A stretch of DNA of 64,000 nt from Chloracidobacterium sp. N (lineage in GTDB: Bacteria > Acidobacteriota > Blastocatellia > Chloracidobacteriales > Chloracidobacteriaceae): the NCBI RefSeq assembly GCF_018304765.1, contig NZ_CP072642.1, positions 1,099,501 to 1,163,500 on the forward strand, in the 5' to 3' direction. The notes under the pieces were generated by a model that saw only the letters and a program-made list of their open reading frames with translations, was not told where the DNA came from and searched no databases. A program made the position numbers and the translations under genes. Every line of letters starts with the position of its first letter. The stretch's first letter is position 1. Of this stretch, positions 52,961-61,655 are shown piece after piece.

Positions 52961-53064
52961 GGGCTGATTGCTTTCCTATCCTGTCCATAAAGCCGGCGGT
53001 GTGTATTCCGGCCGGGACTGACGCCCTTTGTGGCCAAAGGCGCAAGCGGTGACTATACACAGTC

Positions 53065-54273
53065 TCAGCGTTGCTGGACAAAGGATGCCAGCCGGGCATA
53101 GACCTCCCGCAGGGTGTCAGGCGGGGGTAGAAAGACGATGCGGAAAAAGCCATCGTGCGGGTTCAGCCCGAAGCCGGAGCCGTGCACAAAGAGCACGCCA
53201 GTGGCCCGCAGCAAGGCCAGCACGAATGCCTCATCCGTCTGTCCCTTCAGGTCAGCCACCTGTCCCATGGCATAGAAAGCTGCCTGGGGGGCGACACAAC
53301 GGATGCCGGGGATGGCATTGAGAGCTTCGACGGTAATGGCCGCCCGCAGTTTCATTTCCTCGATGAGGGACGGCAGATGTGACTGGTTTTCCAGGGCCAC
53401 AGGAAGCACTTGCTGCGTCGGCAATGGACTGCAAATCCGGGCTTCAGCAATCTTGCGGACGGCAGCAATCACTTCCCCAAAACGCTGTGTGTTGGTGTAG
53501 GTCATCCAGCCCACGCGCCAGCCCGGCACCAGATGCGACTTCGAGAGGCTTTCCAGCGTGACGACCGGCACATCCATTCCAGCCGCGAGTTGGGCCATGG
53601 GCGGCGGCGGCGGGCCGTAGGTCAGCCGGCAATAGACCTCATCGGCAATGACGACCAACCCGTGAGCTTCGGCAATGGTGAGCAGTTCCAGCAGCAGCCG
53701 CGCATCATAGACCGAACCACAGGGGTTGTTCGGGTTGATGATGACGATGGCACGGGTTCGGGGCGTGATCCTGTCCCGGATTTCGTCCGGGTCAGGCAGC
53801 CAGCCCTGCTCCGGGTCAAGCCGGTAGTAGTTTTCACGCGCGCCCAGCTTGGCGGTAATGGCCGTGTAGAGCGGATAGGTCGGGCAGGGCGTCAACACGT
53901 CATCGCCCGGCTCCAGCAACGCACTCAGCACCATGTCAGCCGCTTCCGACGCACCCGAACTGATGACGACATCTTCAGGCGAAAGATACACGCCGCGCTT
54001 TTCGGCTTCCTGAACGACAGCTTCACGCGCAGCCAGCGTCCCCACCGAGGGGGCGTAGCCGTTGTGTCCCTCGCGTACGGCACGGGCCAGGGCTTCCTGC
54101 AGGATGGCGGGCGGCTGAAGCCCGTACAGCACCGGGTCGCCAATGTTGAGATACGTCACCGAACGGCCTTCGGCTTCCACGGCCTTGGCGGCGGACACGA
54201 TGTTGCGGATGGCATAGTTGTAGTTTTTCGTGCGCTCGGCAGGCCGAAACAATGCAGGACTGGGGCTGGTCAT
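53065..54273 (-). CDS. class I pyridoxal-phosphate aminotransferase
   Basis: A 402-residue aminotransferase. The cofactor-binding Lys is in SLSKSHLVPGWRVG; INPNNPCGSVYD and the DEVY motif (ADEVYCRLTYG) are typical. The general class is AlaA/AspC-like; alanine or aspartate are the likely amino donors, which sequence cannot settle. It stands between sppA and lolA with gaps of 104 and 122 bases and no obvious pathway partner. Confidence 0.9.
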   Translation of the reverse strand: MTSPSPALFRPAERTKNYNYAIRNIVSAAKAVEAEGRSVTYLNIGDPVLYGLQPPAILQEALARAVREGHNGYAPSVGTLAAREAVVQEAEKRGVYLSPEDVVISSGASEAADMVLSALLEPGDDVLTPCPTYPLYTAITAKLGARENYYRLDPEQGWLPDPDEIRDRITPRTRAIVIINPNNPCGSVYDARLLLELLTIAEAHGLVVIADEVYCRLTYGPPPPPMAQLAAGMDVPVVTLESLSKSHLVPGWRVGWMTYTNTQRFGEVIAAVRKIAEARICSPLPTQQVLPVALENQSHLPSLIEEMKLRAAITVEALNAIPGIRCVAPQAAFYAMGQVADLKGQTDEAFVLALLRATGVLFVHGSGFGLNPHDGFFRIVFLPPPDTLREVYARLASFVQQR

Positions 54274-54395
54274 ACGCCGTCACCTCAAGGGCAGGAGTGT
54301 CCCGACACCGGGACGCAACCCACGAAGATGTTTTGCTTGGTCAGTCACTTGTAGCGAAATCCGGCGTGGGCTGCAATCTTCGCGGGGGCGATGGG

Positions 54396-55097
54396 TCAGG
54401 GCGTCGCGCGCTGGACCCCGGCCGGTGGAGTAAAGGTAAAGAAGCCGTCCGGCAGAGGCGGATTTTCAACAATCTCCGAAAGCAGGAAGTCGTCCTGTTC
54501 ACCGGCGGCGCTGATGAGTGAAATCCGCGCCAGTTCAAAGGTCGTGGGGTGGCATTCAACCAGTACCGCCGTCACCAGCTCGATGCGCTCCCGTGGTGTC
54601 AGCCGCAGAACGACGTAGCCCGGACGCACCGGCGGTACGGCCGCCAGTTCAACCTGACGGAACAGCCGGGCTGCCCGCCGGTCGCCCAGCAGAAACAGAA
54701 ACGGCGTACGGGGATCACGGCTCGCGCGCACCGGCTCTACGGTGTACCGCTGCCGGGCGGCGCTGTAGAAGTAGGTGTGCTTGCCGTCGCACAGAAACTG
54801 TTTGACGTTGGGCGCGGTGTAATCCCAGCGCATCCGCCCCTGCCGTTGCAGCGCCAGCGTGCCCTGCTCGCGGAGGGTCTGGCGTCCCTGGTGAATCTGG
54901 GTGAATGCGGCCGTGAGCGTGTTCAGGCGGCTGTAGCGCCGGAGAACGGCTTCCAGCAGACGGGCCGCATCGGGCGTCGGGCGTGAGGCGGCATGCCCTC
55001 CAGCCGGGCCGGCCGTCAGCCACCAGCCGAAACCCACCAGGCTTTTCAACAGAAAATGGCGGCGCTGCATGAGCGTAAAACGTTGGCTGAAGCTCAC
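54396..55097 (-). CDS. lolA: LolA-like lipoprotein carrier
   Basis: A 233-residue periplasmic protein of the LolA/LolB fold. After an N-terminal signal with a twin-arginine-like pattern (MQRRHFLLKSLVGFGWW, internal ATG at 55070) come TAAFTQIHQGRQTLREQGTL, the strand GRMRWDYTAPNVKQFLCDGK and the hydrophobic-cavity residues. It ferries lipoproteins from the inner to the outer membrane. The GTG at 55097 overlaps the stop of the VWA gene; if the ATG at 55070 is used, the overlap is lost. Coupling to a VWA protein is unusual for LolA. Confidence 0.75.
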   Translation of the reverse strand: MSFSQRFTLMQRRHFLLKSLVGFGWWLTAGPAGGHAASRPTPDAARLLEAVLRRYSRLNTLTAAFTQIHQGRQTLREQGTLALQRQGRMRWDYTAPNVKQFLCDGKHTYFYSAARQRYTVEPVRASRDPRTPFLFLLGDRRAARLFRQVELAAVPPVRPGYVVLRLTPRERIELVTAVLVECHPTTFELARISLISAAGEQDDFLLSEIVENPPLPDGFFTFTPPAGVQRATP

Positions 55098-56344
55098 TTC
55101 TTGCGCTTGCTGTCATTGCCGCCGGGTTCGATGTAGCTGCGCCGGTGCTGGACTTCGAGGCGCTTGTTATCCGGTTTGCCGTCGCCGTCCACATCCACGA
55201 GCACTTCGATCTTGCGCCGCTTGCCCTCCCGGCGCGGGTTGGTCGGTTCGTAGCCCAGGTTGTACTGGTTGCGCAGCAGGGTATCAATCGAGCGCAGGGT
55301 CGTCGGCAGTTCACCGATGAACGTCACCGGGAAATAGCGCCCGCCAGAGCTTTCGGCGAAGGTGCGCAGGGTGTTGAACGCCTGGAGGAAGGTCAGGTTG
55401 GCCTCCGGCGACAGCCGTGGGTCGTTGAGCTTGTAGAACAGGTTGCCGATGCCGATGCAATACACCGGCACGCCGGCATTTTCGACGATTTTGCGCGCCT
55501 GGTCATAGTTGATGCGGCTGAACGTATCAATGCCAAGGGCAATGAGCAGAATGGCCGTGCGGCCCTGGACTTCTTCCAGCCCGGTGTAGTCCTCGCCGTC
55601 GAGCTTTCCGCCCTTGATGACGAACTTCAGCGTGTCGAAGAGGTTGCTTTCCGTGAAGGCCGGGAAGTTGCGGTACAGGAGCGCGATGTTGGAGCGCAGC
55701 ACGGCCGGGTCGTTCGTGAAGTCCGTGAGCACTTTGGGGCGCAGGTCAAACGCGACGATGGAGATGTAATCGTTGGGGCGTACGAACCGCTCGATGAACT
55801 GCGCCGCCGGTTCGAGCACTTCAAACACAAGCGGCCCAATGACACGGCTGTATTCGAGCACCATGACGAGCGTGAGGTCGCTGTCACCGGCCCGAAAATT
55901 GGTGATTTCCTGTTTGACGCCGTCTTCCAGAATGGTGAAGTTCGCCGGTTTGAGGTCGGTAAAAAGGCGGCCCGTCTTCTTGTCATAGACGACGACTTCC
56001 AGATTGACGACATCCGTCGCCAGCACGATGACATTGCCTTCGTCATCGGTGGTTGGGGCCTTGGTCGGAGGACGCCGGCGCGGCGTGCCCATCGGACGAT
56101 TCGGGTCCTGCCCTTCCTGCGCTTCCTGGGAGGTGCGGCCGGGTTTTGCCGAGGGCTGTTCATCGGGGAGTGTCCGGTTGGGCTTGTCGTTTTCAGGGGG
56201 CGGCGGAGTTGTTTTCCGCGTCGCACCGGACTGCGCCAGCACCGGGCCGCAGGGCAGGACAGACGGCACACCAAGCGCCAGAAGGCACAGGCCGACGAGG
56301 ATGAGACGGCCGGGCATCCGACCAGGGAGCGGGTTCAGGTTCAC
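55094..56344 (-). CDS. VWFA-related Acidobacteria-type secreted protein
   Basis: A 416-residue protein of the VWFA-related Acidobacterial domain type (TIGR03436). A signal peptide (about 10-38) is followed by a Pro/Thr/Asn-rich linker (to about 95), then the domain: DVVNLEVVVYDKKTGRLFTD, LTLVMVLEYS (an incomplete MIDAS motif), then RTAILLIALGIDTFSRI. The start is GTG at 56344, directly after GGAGGTGA; the longer frame to 56734 overlaps the MFS gene. Its function is unknown; it probably binds metal or partner proteins outside the cell. Confidence 0.85.
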   Translation of the reverse strand: MNLNPLPGRMPGRLILVGLCLLALGVPSVLPCGPVLAQSGATRKTTPPPPENDKPNRTLPDEQPSAKPGRTSQEAQEGQDPNRPMGTPRRRPPTKAPTTDDEGNVIVLATDVVNLEVVVYDKKTGRLFTDLKPANFTILEDGVKQEITNFRAGDSDLTLVMVLEYSRVIGPLVFEVLEPAAQFIERFVRPNDYISIVAFDLRPKVLTDFTNDPAVLRSNIALLYRNFPAFTESNLFDTLKFVIKGGKLDGEDYTGLEEVQGRTAILLIALGIDTFSRINYDQARKIVENAGVPVYCIGIGNLFYKLNDPRLSPEANLTFLQAFNTLRTFAESSGGRYFPVTFIGELPTTLRSIDTLLRNQYNLGYEPTNPRREGKRRKIEVLVDVDGDGKPDNKRLEVQHRRSYIEPGGNDSKRKK

Positions 56345-56432
56345 GTCGTCACCTCCAGGAGGATAGTGGCTTGGGTTTGGCGTTGGCAGGGGACGCAGCG
56401 TTGCCTGGCCGTGCCCACACCCGGGCCTTTTG

Positions 56433-57656
56433 TCACACGTCCCTACGGCCCGACAAGTTATCCCCGGACTGATGTTCAACCCGCGCGTCGGGCGAGACCG
56501 TACCCAGCCAAAGGGCGGCCAGCCCGGCTCCGCCCGCCGCCAACCAGAAGGGGGCTGCCGGCGCGACCTGCTCCCAGAGCAGTCCCGCCAGGCTGCTCGC
56601 CACAAGGACGCTGAAGCTGGCCAGCATGGTCTGCAAACCAATGGCTGACCCACGCTGTTCGGGCGGAACAAGGTCGGCAATCCACGCCTTGCTGACGCCT
56701 TCCGTCGCGGCGGCATAGAGACCATACAGCGCAAAGCACAACCAGACCTGCCAGATTTGCGTCAGGAGTGCAAACCCGGCATACACGACGGCATACAGGC
56801 CCAGCCCCAGCACGATGACCTGCCGCTTGCCCAGGCGGTCGGCCAGGTCGCCAGCCGGGTAGGCCGCCAGGGCATAGACCCCGTTGTAAAGCACATAGCC
56901 GCCAATGGCGGCCGTATCCGAAAATCCGACCTGTTTGGCCTTAAGAATGAGAAACACGTCACTGCTGTTGATCAGGCCGAACAGGGTGAGCGCTGCCACC
57001 AGTTGACGATATGCCGCCGGTGCACTGCGCCAGTAGGCAAAGACAGCAAAGGGCGCAAAGCGCCGGCCGGGCGCTGGCTGAAAGGGCACATCCTTGACCC
57101 ACCACACGCAGAGCACGGCCAGGATGCCGGGCAGAAACGCCAGCAGAAACAGCGTGGTGTAGTCGCCGGGCCGCCAGGTGAGAAAGGCAATGGCCAGCAG
57201 TGGACCCAGCACCGCACCAGCCGTATCCATTGCCCGGTGGAACCCAAACACGCGCCCCTGCGCCCCGGCCGGGGCATAACCGGCCAGCAGGGCATCCCGT
57301 GGGGCGCTGCGCAGTCCCTTGCCCAGGCGGTCAGCCAACCGTCCCACGACGACTGCACCGGCGGCCGGCCACAGACCGGGAAGCGGCTTGGAAAGTGCCG
57401 ACAGGGTGTAACCCGCCTGCACGAAGGGCGCGCGCGTGCCGAGCCGGTCGGAGAGCGCGCCGAAGTAGCCCTTGAGAAAACCACCCATGCCTTCGGCAAT
57501 GCCTTCCAGAAGACCGACCAGGACAAGCGAAGCGCCGAGCGGCCCGGTCAGGTAGAGCGGTGCAATCGGGTAGAGCAGCTCGCTGGCCATGTCGGTCAGC
57601 AGGCTGACCAGACCGAGCAGCATAATGGGACGTGAAATGGGCGTGCGGCTGCTCAC
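56433..57656 (-). CDS. major facilitator superfamily transporter
   Basis: A 407-residue transporter with about twelve membrane segments. The first intracellular loop reads GALSDRLGTRAP, and the later DRLGKRQVIVLG is the same motif in the second half, as in MFS. The type resembles quinolone- or sugar-exporting MFS proteins; the substrate is open. It starts with GTG overlapping the phosphoesterase stop (GTGA), so the two are coupled. Confidence 0.87.
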   Translation of the reverse strand: MSSRTPISRPIMLLGLVSLLTDMASELLYPIAPLYLTGPLGASLVLVGLLEGIAEGMGGFLKGYFGALSDRLGTRAPFVQAGYTLSALSKPLPGLWPAAGAVVVGRLADRLGKGLRSAPRDALLAGYAPAGAQGRVFGFHRAMDTAGAVLGPLLAIAFLTWRPGDYTTLFLLAFLPGILAVLCVWWVKDVPFQPAPGRRFAPFAVFAYWRSAPAAYRQLVAALTLFGLINSSDVFLILKAKQVGFSDTAAIGGYVLYNGVYALAAYPAGDLADRLGKRQVIVLGLGLYAVVYAGFALLTQIWQVWLCFALYGLYAAATEGVSKAWIADLVPPEQRGSAIGLQTMLASFSVLVASSLAGLLWEQVAPAAPFWLAAGGAGLAALWLGTVSPDARVEHQSGDNLSGRRDV

Positions 57657-58411
57657 AGGTCGAGTTGAAAAGGCGTGAAATCAAGGCTGTCGGCGCTGAC
57701 CAACTGCAAGCGGGTCCGCCCCAGTTGCCCGTTGAAAGCTGTGGCAATGGCCGCGCCGTGCAGGTGACCATATACACACCAGTCCACATCGTACTCAGCC
57801 AGCAGCTCCGTGAAACCGCTTGGTTCGTGGCGGGCGTTCATTGGGGGATAGTGGAGGATGACCACGAGTTTGTCGAACTCACTCCGGCGCTGGCGGGCGG
57901 CTTCGAGTCCCAGACGCAGCCTTCCGACTTCACGCAGGTAAATCTTGCGGTCCTGCGCGGTGTATTCCCGGCGCACCTTTTCGCGGCGCAACAGGGCTTC
58001 CTGGCGTTCGAGCGTATCAGTGCTTGGTTCATCGCCCGGACACTGCCAGCCGCGTGTCCCGACGAAGGCCACCCGTTCCAGCACAAAGCACGTGGCCTGC
58101 AGGGGGATGATGGAGCGGTCTGCCATGGCCCGTACCTTGGCCAGCGAGTGCCACCAGTAGTCGTGGTTGCCGCGAATGATGAGCTTTCGCCCTGGAAGCC
58201 GGGCGATCCAGTCGAGGTCGGGGCTTACATCTTCAGCGCGCATGGCCCAGGAAAGATCGCCAGCCAGAATGAGAACATCATCGGGCGTTCCCAGTGCCGA
58301 CCAGGCCGCCGCAATCCGGTCGGCGTGGTTGCGCCAGTGCTCACCGAAAATGTGCATGGGCTTGGGGCGGGCGAAGGACAGATGGGGATCACCCAGGGCA
58401 AAGACACGCAT
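57653..58411 (-). CDS. calcineurin-like metallophosphoesterase
   Basis: A 252-residue hydrolase with the five-motif metallophosphoesterase site: GDPHLS near residue 7, LAGDLSWAM, RGNHDYWW, the H in VILHYPP, and YGHLHGAAI. The type resembles YkuE-like or Ser/Thr-phosphatase relatives; substrate unknown. It is the first gene of a pair with the MFS gene, whose start it overlaps by 4 bases, and is divergent from the glycosylphosphotransferase gene. Confidence 0.9.
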   Translation of the reverse strand: MRVFALGDPHLSFARPKPMHIFGEHWRNHADRIAAAWSALGTPDDVLILAGDLSWAMRAEDVSPDLDWIARLPGRKLIIRGNHDYWWHSLAKVRAMADRSIIPLQATCFVLERVAFVGTRGWQCPGDEPSTDTLERQEALLRREKVRREYTAQDRKIYLREVGRLRLGLEAARQRRSEFDKLVVILHYPPMNARHEPSGFTELLAEYDVDWCVYGHLHGAAIATAFNGQLGRTRLQLVSADSLDFTPFQLDL

Positions 58412-58532
58412 GAGCTACCTTTGGAAACGCCATACGGACGGACCGCACTGAAGGAAACCGACTTTTTCGCATCCTCTGGCGTCAAAAATGACGTACATCC
58501 TATGAGAAAGCAGGCTTTTTGAGAAATTCCGG

Positions 58533-58561
58533 TTGAAATTACCGTGCTGAGGTAATGAAAT
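58533..58561 (+). promoter_or_regulatory. promoter with palindrome in its spacer, for the glycosylphosphotransferase gene
   Basis: TTGAAA (58533-58538), 17 bp, TGAAAT (58556-58561). The spacer contains ATTACC-(7)-GGTAAT (58538-58556), a perfect 6-bp-arm inverted repeat overlapping both hexamers by a base. A bound dimer would block the polymerase. The rest of the 224-base divergent gap shows nothing more. Confidence 0.4.
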
Positions 58562-58635
58562 CAGACGCGATATTTCATAGGCTGACGGCGCCTGGCTCGC
58601 GCCGTTCACTTCGTTGTCATTTCCAAAAACAAAGC

Positions 58636-60195
58636 ATGTCACAAACAACGCTTCCGCCGCTTGGGTCGCCTTCATCTTCGACGGCCGTTCCTTTCGTTCG
58701 TCTTGTACCTTCAGTCAGCGACAGCGCGTTTCATTCCCTGGGACCTCTGGTCATTGCCGGGCTGCTGCTTTTCGATGCCCTGGCCGCCACCGGGTCACTG
58801 GCCGCCGGCATCTGGATGGCTTCGACCTTCTGGCAGGTCGAGCCCTCGTTTACCCCCTATGTTCCGTTCCTGCCGACGCTGCTGCTCGTCAGGATACTGA
58901 CACTCCGGCACTATGGACTCTACCGGCTGCGCGGGGCATTTCGATACTCGGACGACCTTCTGGGGGCATTCAAAGGCGTTTCGCTGGGGTGTATCTACGG
59001 TTTCGTAACCCTGCTGTTTTTCCACCGTGGCATTCTCGACCAGCCGCTGTTTCTGTCACGGGTGGTGTTTGTCTGTGACTGGGCCATCATGCTCCTGCTG
59101 GTCGTTGCCAGCCGGGTGCTTCTGCGGCAGGCGCAGTCCTGGGCCCGGAGCGAGGGCTACGGTCTCATCCCGGCGTTCGTGGTCGGCGTCGGGGAGGAAG
59201 CCCGCGTCTGTATTGCGGAAATCAACGAGTCGCCGCGTCTGGGGTACAAGGTGCTGGGGGTCCTCACCACGGAGGAGCGGACGGCGGATGTCCCGGATAC
59301 CATCGAAGATGTGCCGGTCATTGGCACGTTCGATGACCTGCCGGAGCTGGCCCGGGCGCTCGGCATCAAGGAAGTCCTCATCACCGATGCCCAGCTTCAT
59401 CCGCGCCGGATTTTCAATGCCATGATGAATGCCGGCCGGAAACACCACCTCAACTTCCGGGTCGTTCCGAGCCTGTTCAACTGTCTGCCCGAAAAAACCC
59501 AGATCGAGCAGCTTGGCTCACTGCCGATGATCCAGCTTTTTCGTGATCCGCTGTCGGGGGTCAACCGGTTTCTGAAGCGCGCGTTGGATGTGGTGGGCGC
59601 CGGGTTGGGGTTGATCGTGCTGTCGCCGCTCTTGGCCCTGATTGCCATTGCCATCCGCCGTGAGTCGCCGGGTCCGATTTTCTACCGGCAGGAACGGGTC
59701 GGTATGGATGGGCGCACCTTCCAGATGCTCAAGTTCCGTTCGATGTATGCCGATGCCACGGACGAGATTCACCGGCGGTTGATGGTCGAAACGATCAAAT
59801 ATCCGGCCCACGCCAATCGCGGGACGCGCGGAAAACCACTCTACGGCAAGGTGTTCAACGATCCGCGCCTGACGAAAGTCGGCAAGTGGATTCGCCGCTA
59901 CAGCCTCGATGAGCTGCCCAATCTGTGGAACGTGCTCAAGGGCGAGATGAGCCTGGTCGGCCCGCGTCCGCCCATTCCCTACGAGGTTGCCGAGTATCAG
60001 GACTGGCACCGGGCCCGTTTCAATGTCAGAGGCGGTGTGACGGGCCTGTGGCAGGTTTCGGGGCGCAATCGGCTCACGTTTGAGCAGATGGTGCGGCTGG
60101 ACATCTACTACATCGAAAACTGGTCATTGTGGCTCGACATCAAGATTCTGCTCCGCACGATTCCGGTCGTGCTCCGGGGCGACAACACCTACTGA
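58636..60195 (+). CDS. polyprenyl glycosylphosphotransferase (exopolysaccharide priming)
   Basis: A 519-residue WcaJ-like enzyme. Four or five N-terminal membrane segments (to about 160), a CoA-binding-like domain (about 170-300: PAFVVGVGEEARVCIAEINE, then VPVIGTFDDLPELARAL), then the catalytic bacterial sugar transferase domain after a fifth membrane segment: FKRALDVVGAGLGLIVLSPL, KFRSMYADAT and SLDELPNLWNVLKGEMSLVG. It transfers sugar-1-phosphate to undecaprenyl phosphate, starting polysaccharide repeat units. The ATG at 58636 was chosen; the frame to 58555 overlaps the promoter. It precedes xseA. Confidence 0.92.
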   Translation: MSQTTLPPLGSPSSSTAVPFVRLVPSVSDSAFHSLGPLVIAGLLLFDALAATGSLAAGIWMASTFWQVEPSFTPYVPFLPTLLLVRILTLRHYGLYRLRGAFRYSDDLLGAFKGVSLGCIYGFVTLLFFHRGILDQPLFLSRVVFVCDWAIMLLLVVASRVLLRQAQSWARSEGYGLIPAFVVGVGEEARVCIAEINESPRLGYKVLGVLTTEERTADVPDTIEDVPVIGTFDDLPELARALGIKEVLITDAQLHPRRIFNAMMNAGRKHHLNFRVVPSLFNCLPEKTQIEQLGSLPMIQLFRDPLSGVNRFLKRALDVVGAGLGLIVLSPLLALIAIAIRRESPGPIFYRQERVGMDGRTFQMLKFRSMYADATDEIHRRLMVETIKYPAHANRGTRGKPLYGKVFNDPRLTKVGKWIRRYSLDELPNLWNVLKGEMSLVGPRPPIPYEVAEYQDWHRARFNVRGGVTGLWQVSGRNRLTFEQMVRLDIYYIENWSLWLDIKILLRTIPVVLRGDNTY

Positions 60196-60255
60196 CGACC
60201 AACCGGCTCCGGCCGGGCGTAACCTTCGGCAACGGCAAGCCCTGGCGGGTGTGTG

Positions 60256-61650
60256 ATGTGGGAAGCACCGGAAGCACCTCCGCGACTGACGGTTTCGGCG
60301 CTGACAGCTCAGATTCGGCGACAGCTCGAAGGTGAGTTTCGGGAAGTTATCGTCGAAGGCGAGCTTTCCAACTTCGTGGCCCACACCTCCGGGCACTGGT
60401 ATTTCACGCTCAAGGATGCACAGTCCCAAATCCGCTGTGCCTGTTGGAAGGGGACGAACTACCGGATTCGCTTCCGCCCGCGCAACGGCCAGCAGGTGGT
60501 GTGCCGGGGAAAAGTGACCGTCTATGCCCCCAAAGGGGAGTACCAACTGACGGTCGAAGCCATGGCGCCGGTGGGAGTGGGCGAGCAACAGTTGGCCTTC
60601 GAGCAGCTCAGGGCCAAACTGGCGGCGGAGGGACTGCTCGCGCCGGAGCGCAAGCGTCCCCTGCCCCTTGTTCCGCGTCGCATCGGGATTGTGACCTCGC
60701 CGACCGGGGCGGCGATTCAGGACATCCTCAATGTGCTCCGCCGCCGAAACGATGGTGTGAGCGTTCTGCTCTATCCCGCGCAGGTCGAGGGGGCTGAAGC
60801 GGCTGCGAGTGTGGCGGCCGGCATTCGCTGGTTCAGCGAGAACCCGGACCCGGATTTTCCCGTGGACGTTCTCATTGTGGGACGCGGTGGCGGCAGCGCC
60901 GAAGCGCTGTGGGCGTTCAACACGGAAGAAGTCGCCCGCGCCATTGCAGATTCCACGATTCCCGTCATTTCTGCCGTCGGACACGAGATAGATTTCACAA
61001 TCGCGGATTTTGTGGCCGATCTGCGCGCTCCAACGCCATCGGCGGCGGCGGAAATCGTCGCGGCGCGGCGCGCCGACCTGCTCGCCGAAGTCCGGTCCAT
61101 GGCGTCCACATTGACCAAAGTGATGCACATCCGGTTGTTGCGTGAGCGGCAGGCGCTGGAGGCGCTGGCGCGGCATCCTGCCTTTGACGACACCCGGGCG
61201 CGTTTGCGGGATGCGTTGCAGACGTGTGACGAGCTGACCCTGGCGGCGCAATCGGCCGTGCAGAACCGGCTTCGGCTTGCCGGTTGGCGTCTGGAGCGGG
61301 CCGGCAACCGTCTCCGGCGTCACCCGTGGCGACCGTACCTGCAACTCCACGAGCAGCGCCTGGACGAGCTGACCGCGAAGTTGATCGCGGGCGTACAGGC
61401 GCAGGCGGCAGCGGCCCAGCACCGGCTGGCGCAGGCGCTGACCCGTCTCGATACCTTGTCTCCGCTGCGGGTGCTGGCGCGGGGCTACGCCTTGGTACAG
61501 CATCCCGACGGGCGGCTTCTCCGCACCACGAAGGACGCCGTACCGGGGCAGGACATCGTGATCCGGTTGTCCGACGGCCGGCTGCTGGGGCGGGTCGAGC
61601 AGGCGTTTCCAGCGCCGGAAGCGAAGCCGGACCTGCCAGCTCATCCGTAG
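60256..61650 (+). CDS. xseA: exodeoxyribonuclease VII large subunit
   Basis: A 464-residue nuclease subunit. The N-terminal OB fold reads IVEGELSNFVAHTSGHWYFT, with FEQLRAKLAAEGLLAPERKR linking to the catalytic domain (IGIVTSPTGAAIQDILNVLR and VGRGGGSAEALWAFN). A coiled-coil C-terminus follows. It degrades single-stranded DNA together with XseB, whose small gene is not next door. It converges on the GGDEF gene with 5 bases between stops. Confidence 0.93.
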   Translation: MWEAPEAPPRLTVSALTAQIRRQLEGEFREVIVEGELSNFVAHTSGHWYFTLKDAQSQIRCACWKGTNYRIRFRPRNGQQVVCRGKVTVYAPKGEYQLTVEAMAPVGVGEQQLAFEQLRAKLAAEGLLAPERKRPLPLVPRRIGIVTSPTGAAIQDILNVLRRRNDGVSVLLYPAQVEGAEAAASVAAGIRWFSENPDPDFPVDVLIVGRGGGSAEALWAFNTEEVARAIADSTIPVISAVGHEIDFTIADFVADLRAPTPSAAAEIVAARRADLLAEVRSMASTLTKVMHIRLLRERQALEALARHPAFDDTRARLRDALQTCDELTLAAQSAVQNRLRLAGWRLERAGNRLRRHPWRPYLQLHEQRLDELTAKLIAGVQAQAAAAQHRLAQALTRLDTLSPLRVLARGYALVQHPDGRLLRTTKDAVPGQDIVIRLSDGRLLGRVEQAFPAPEAKPDLPAHP

Positions 61651-61655
61651 GCCGC

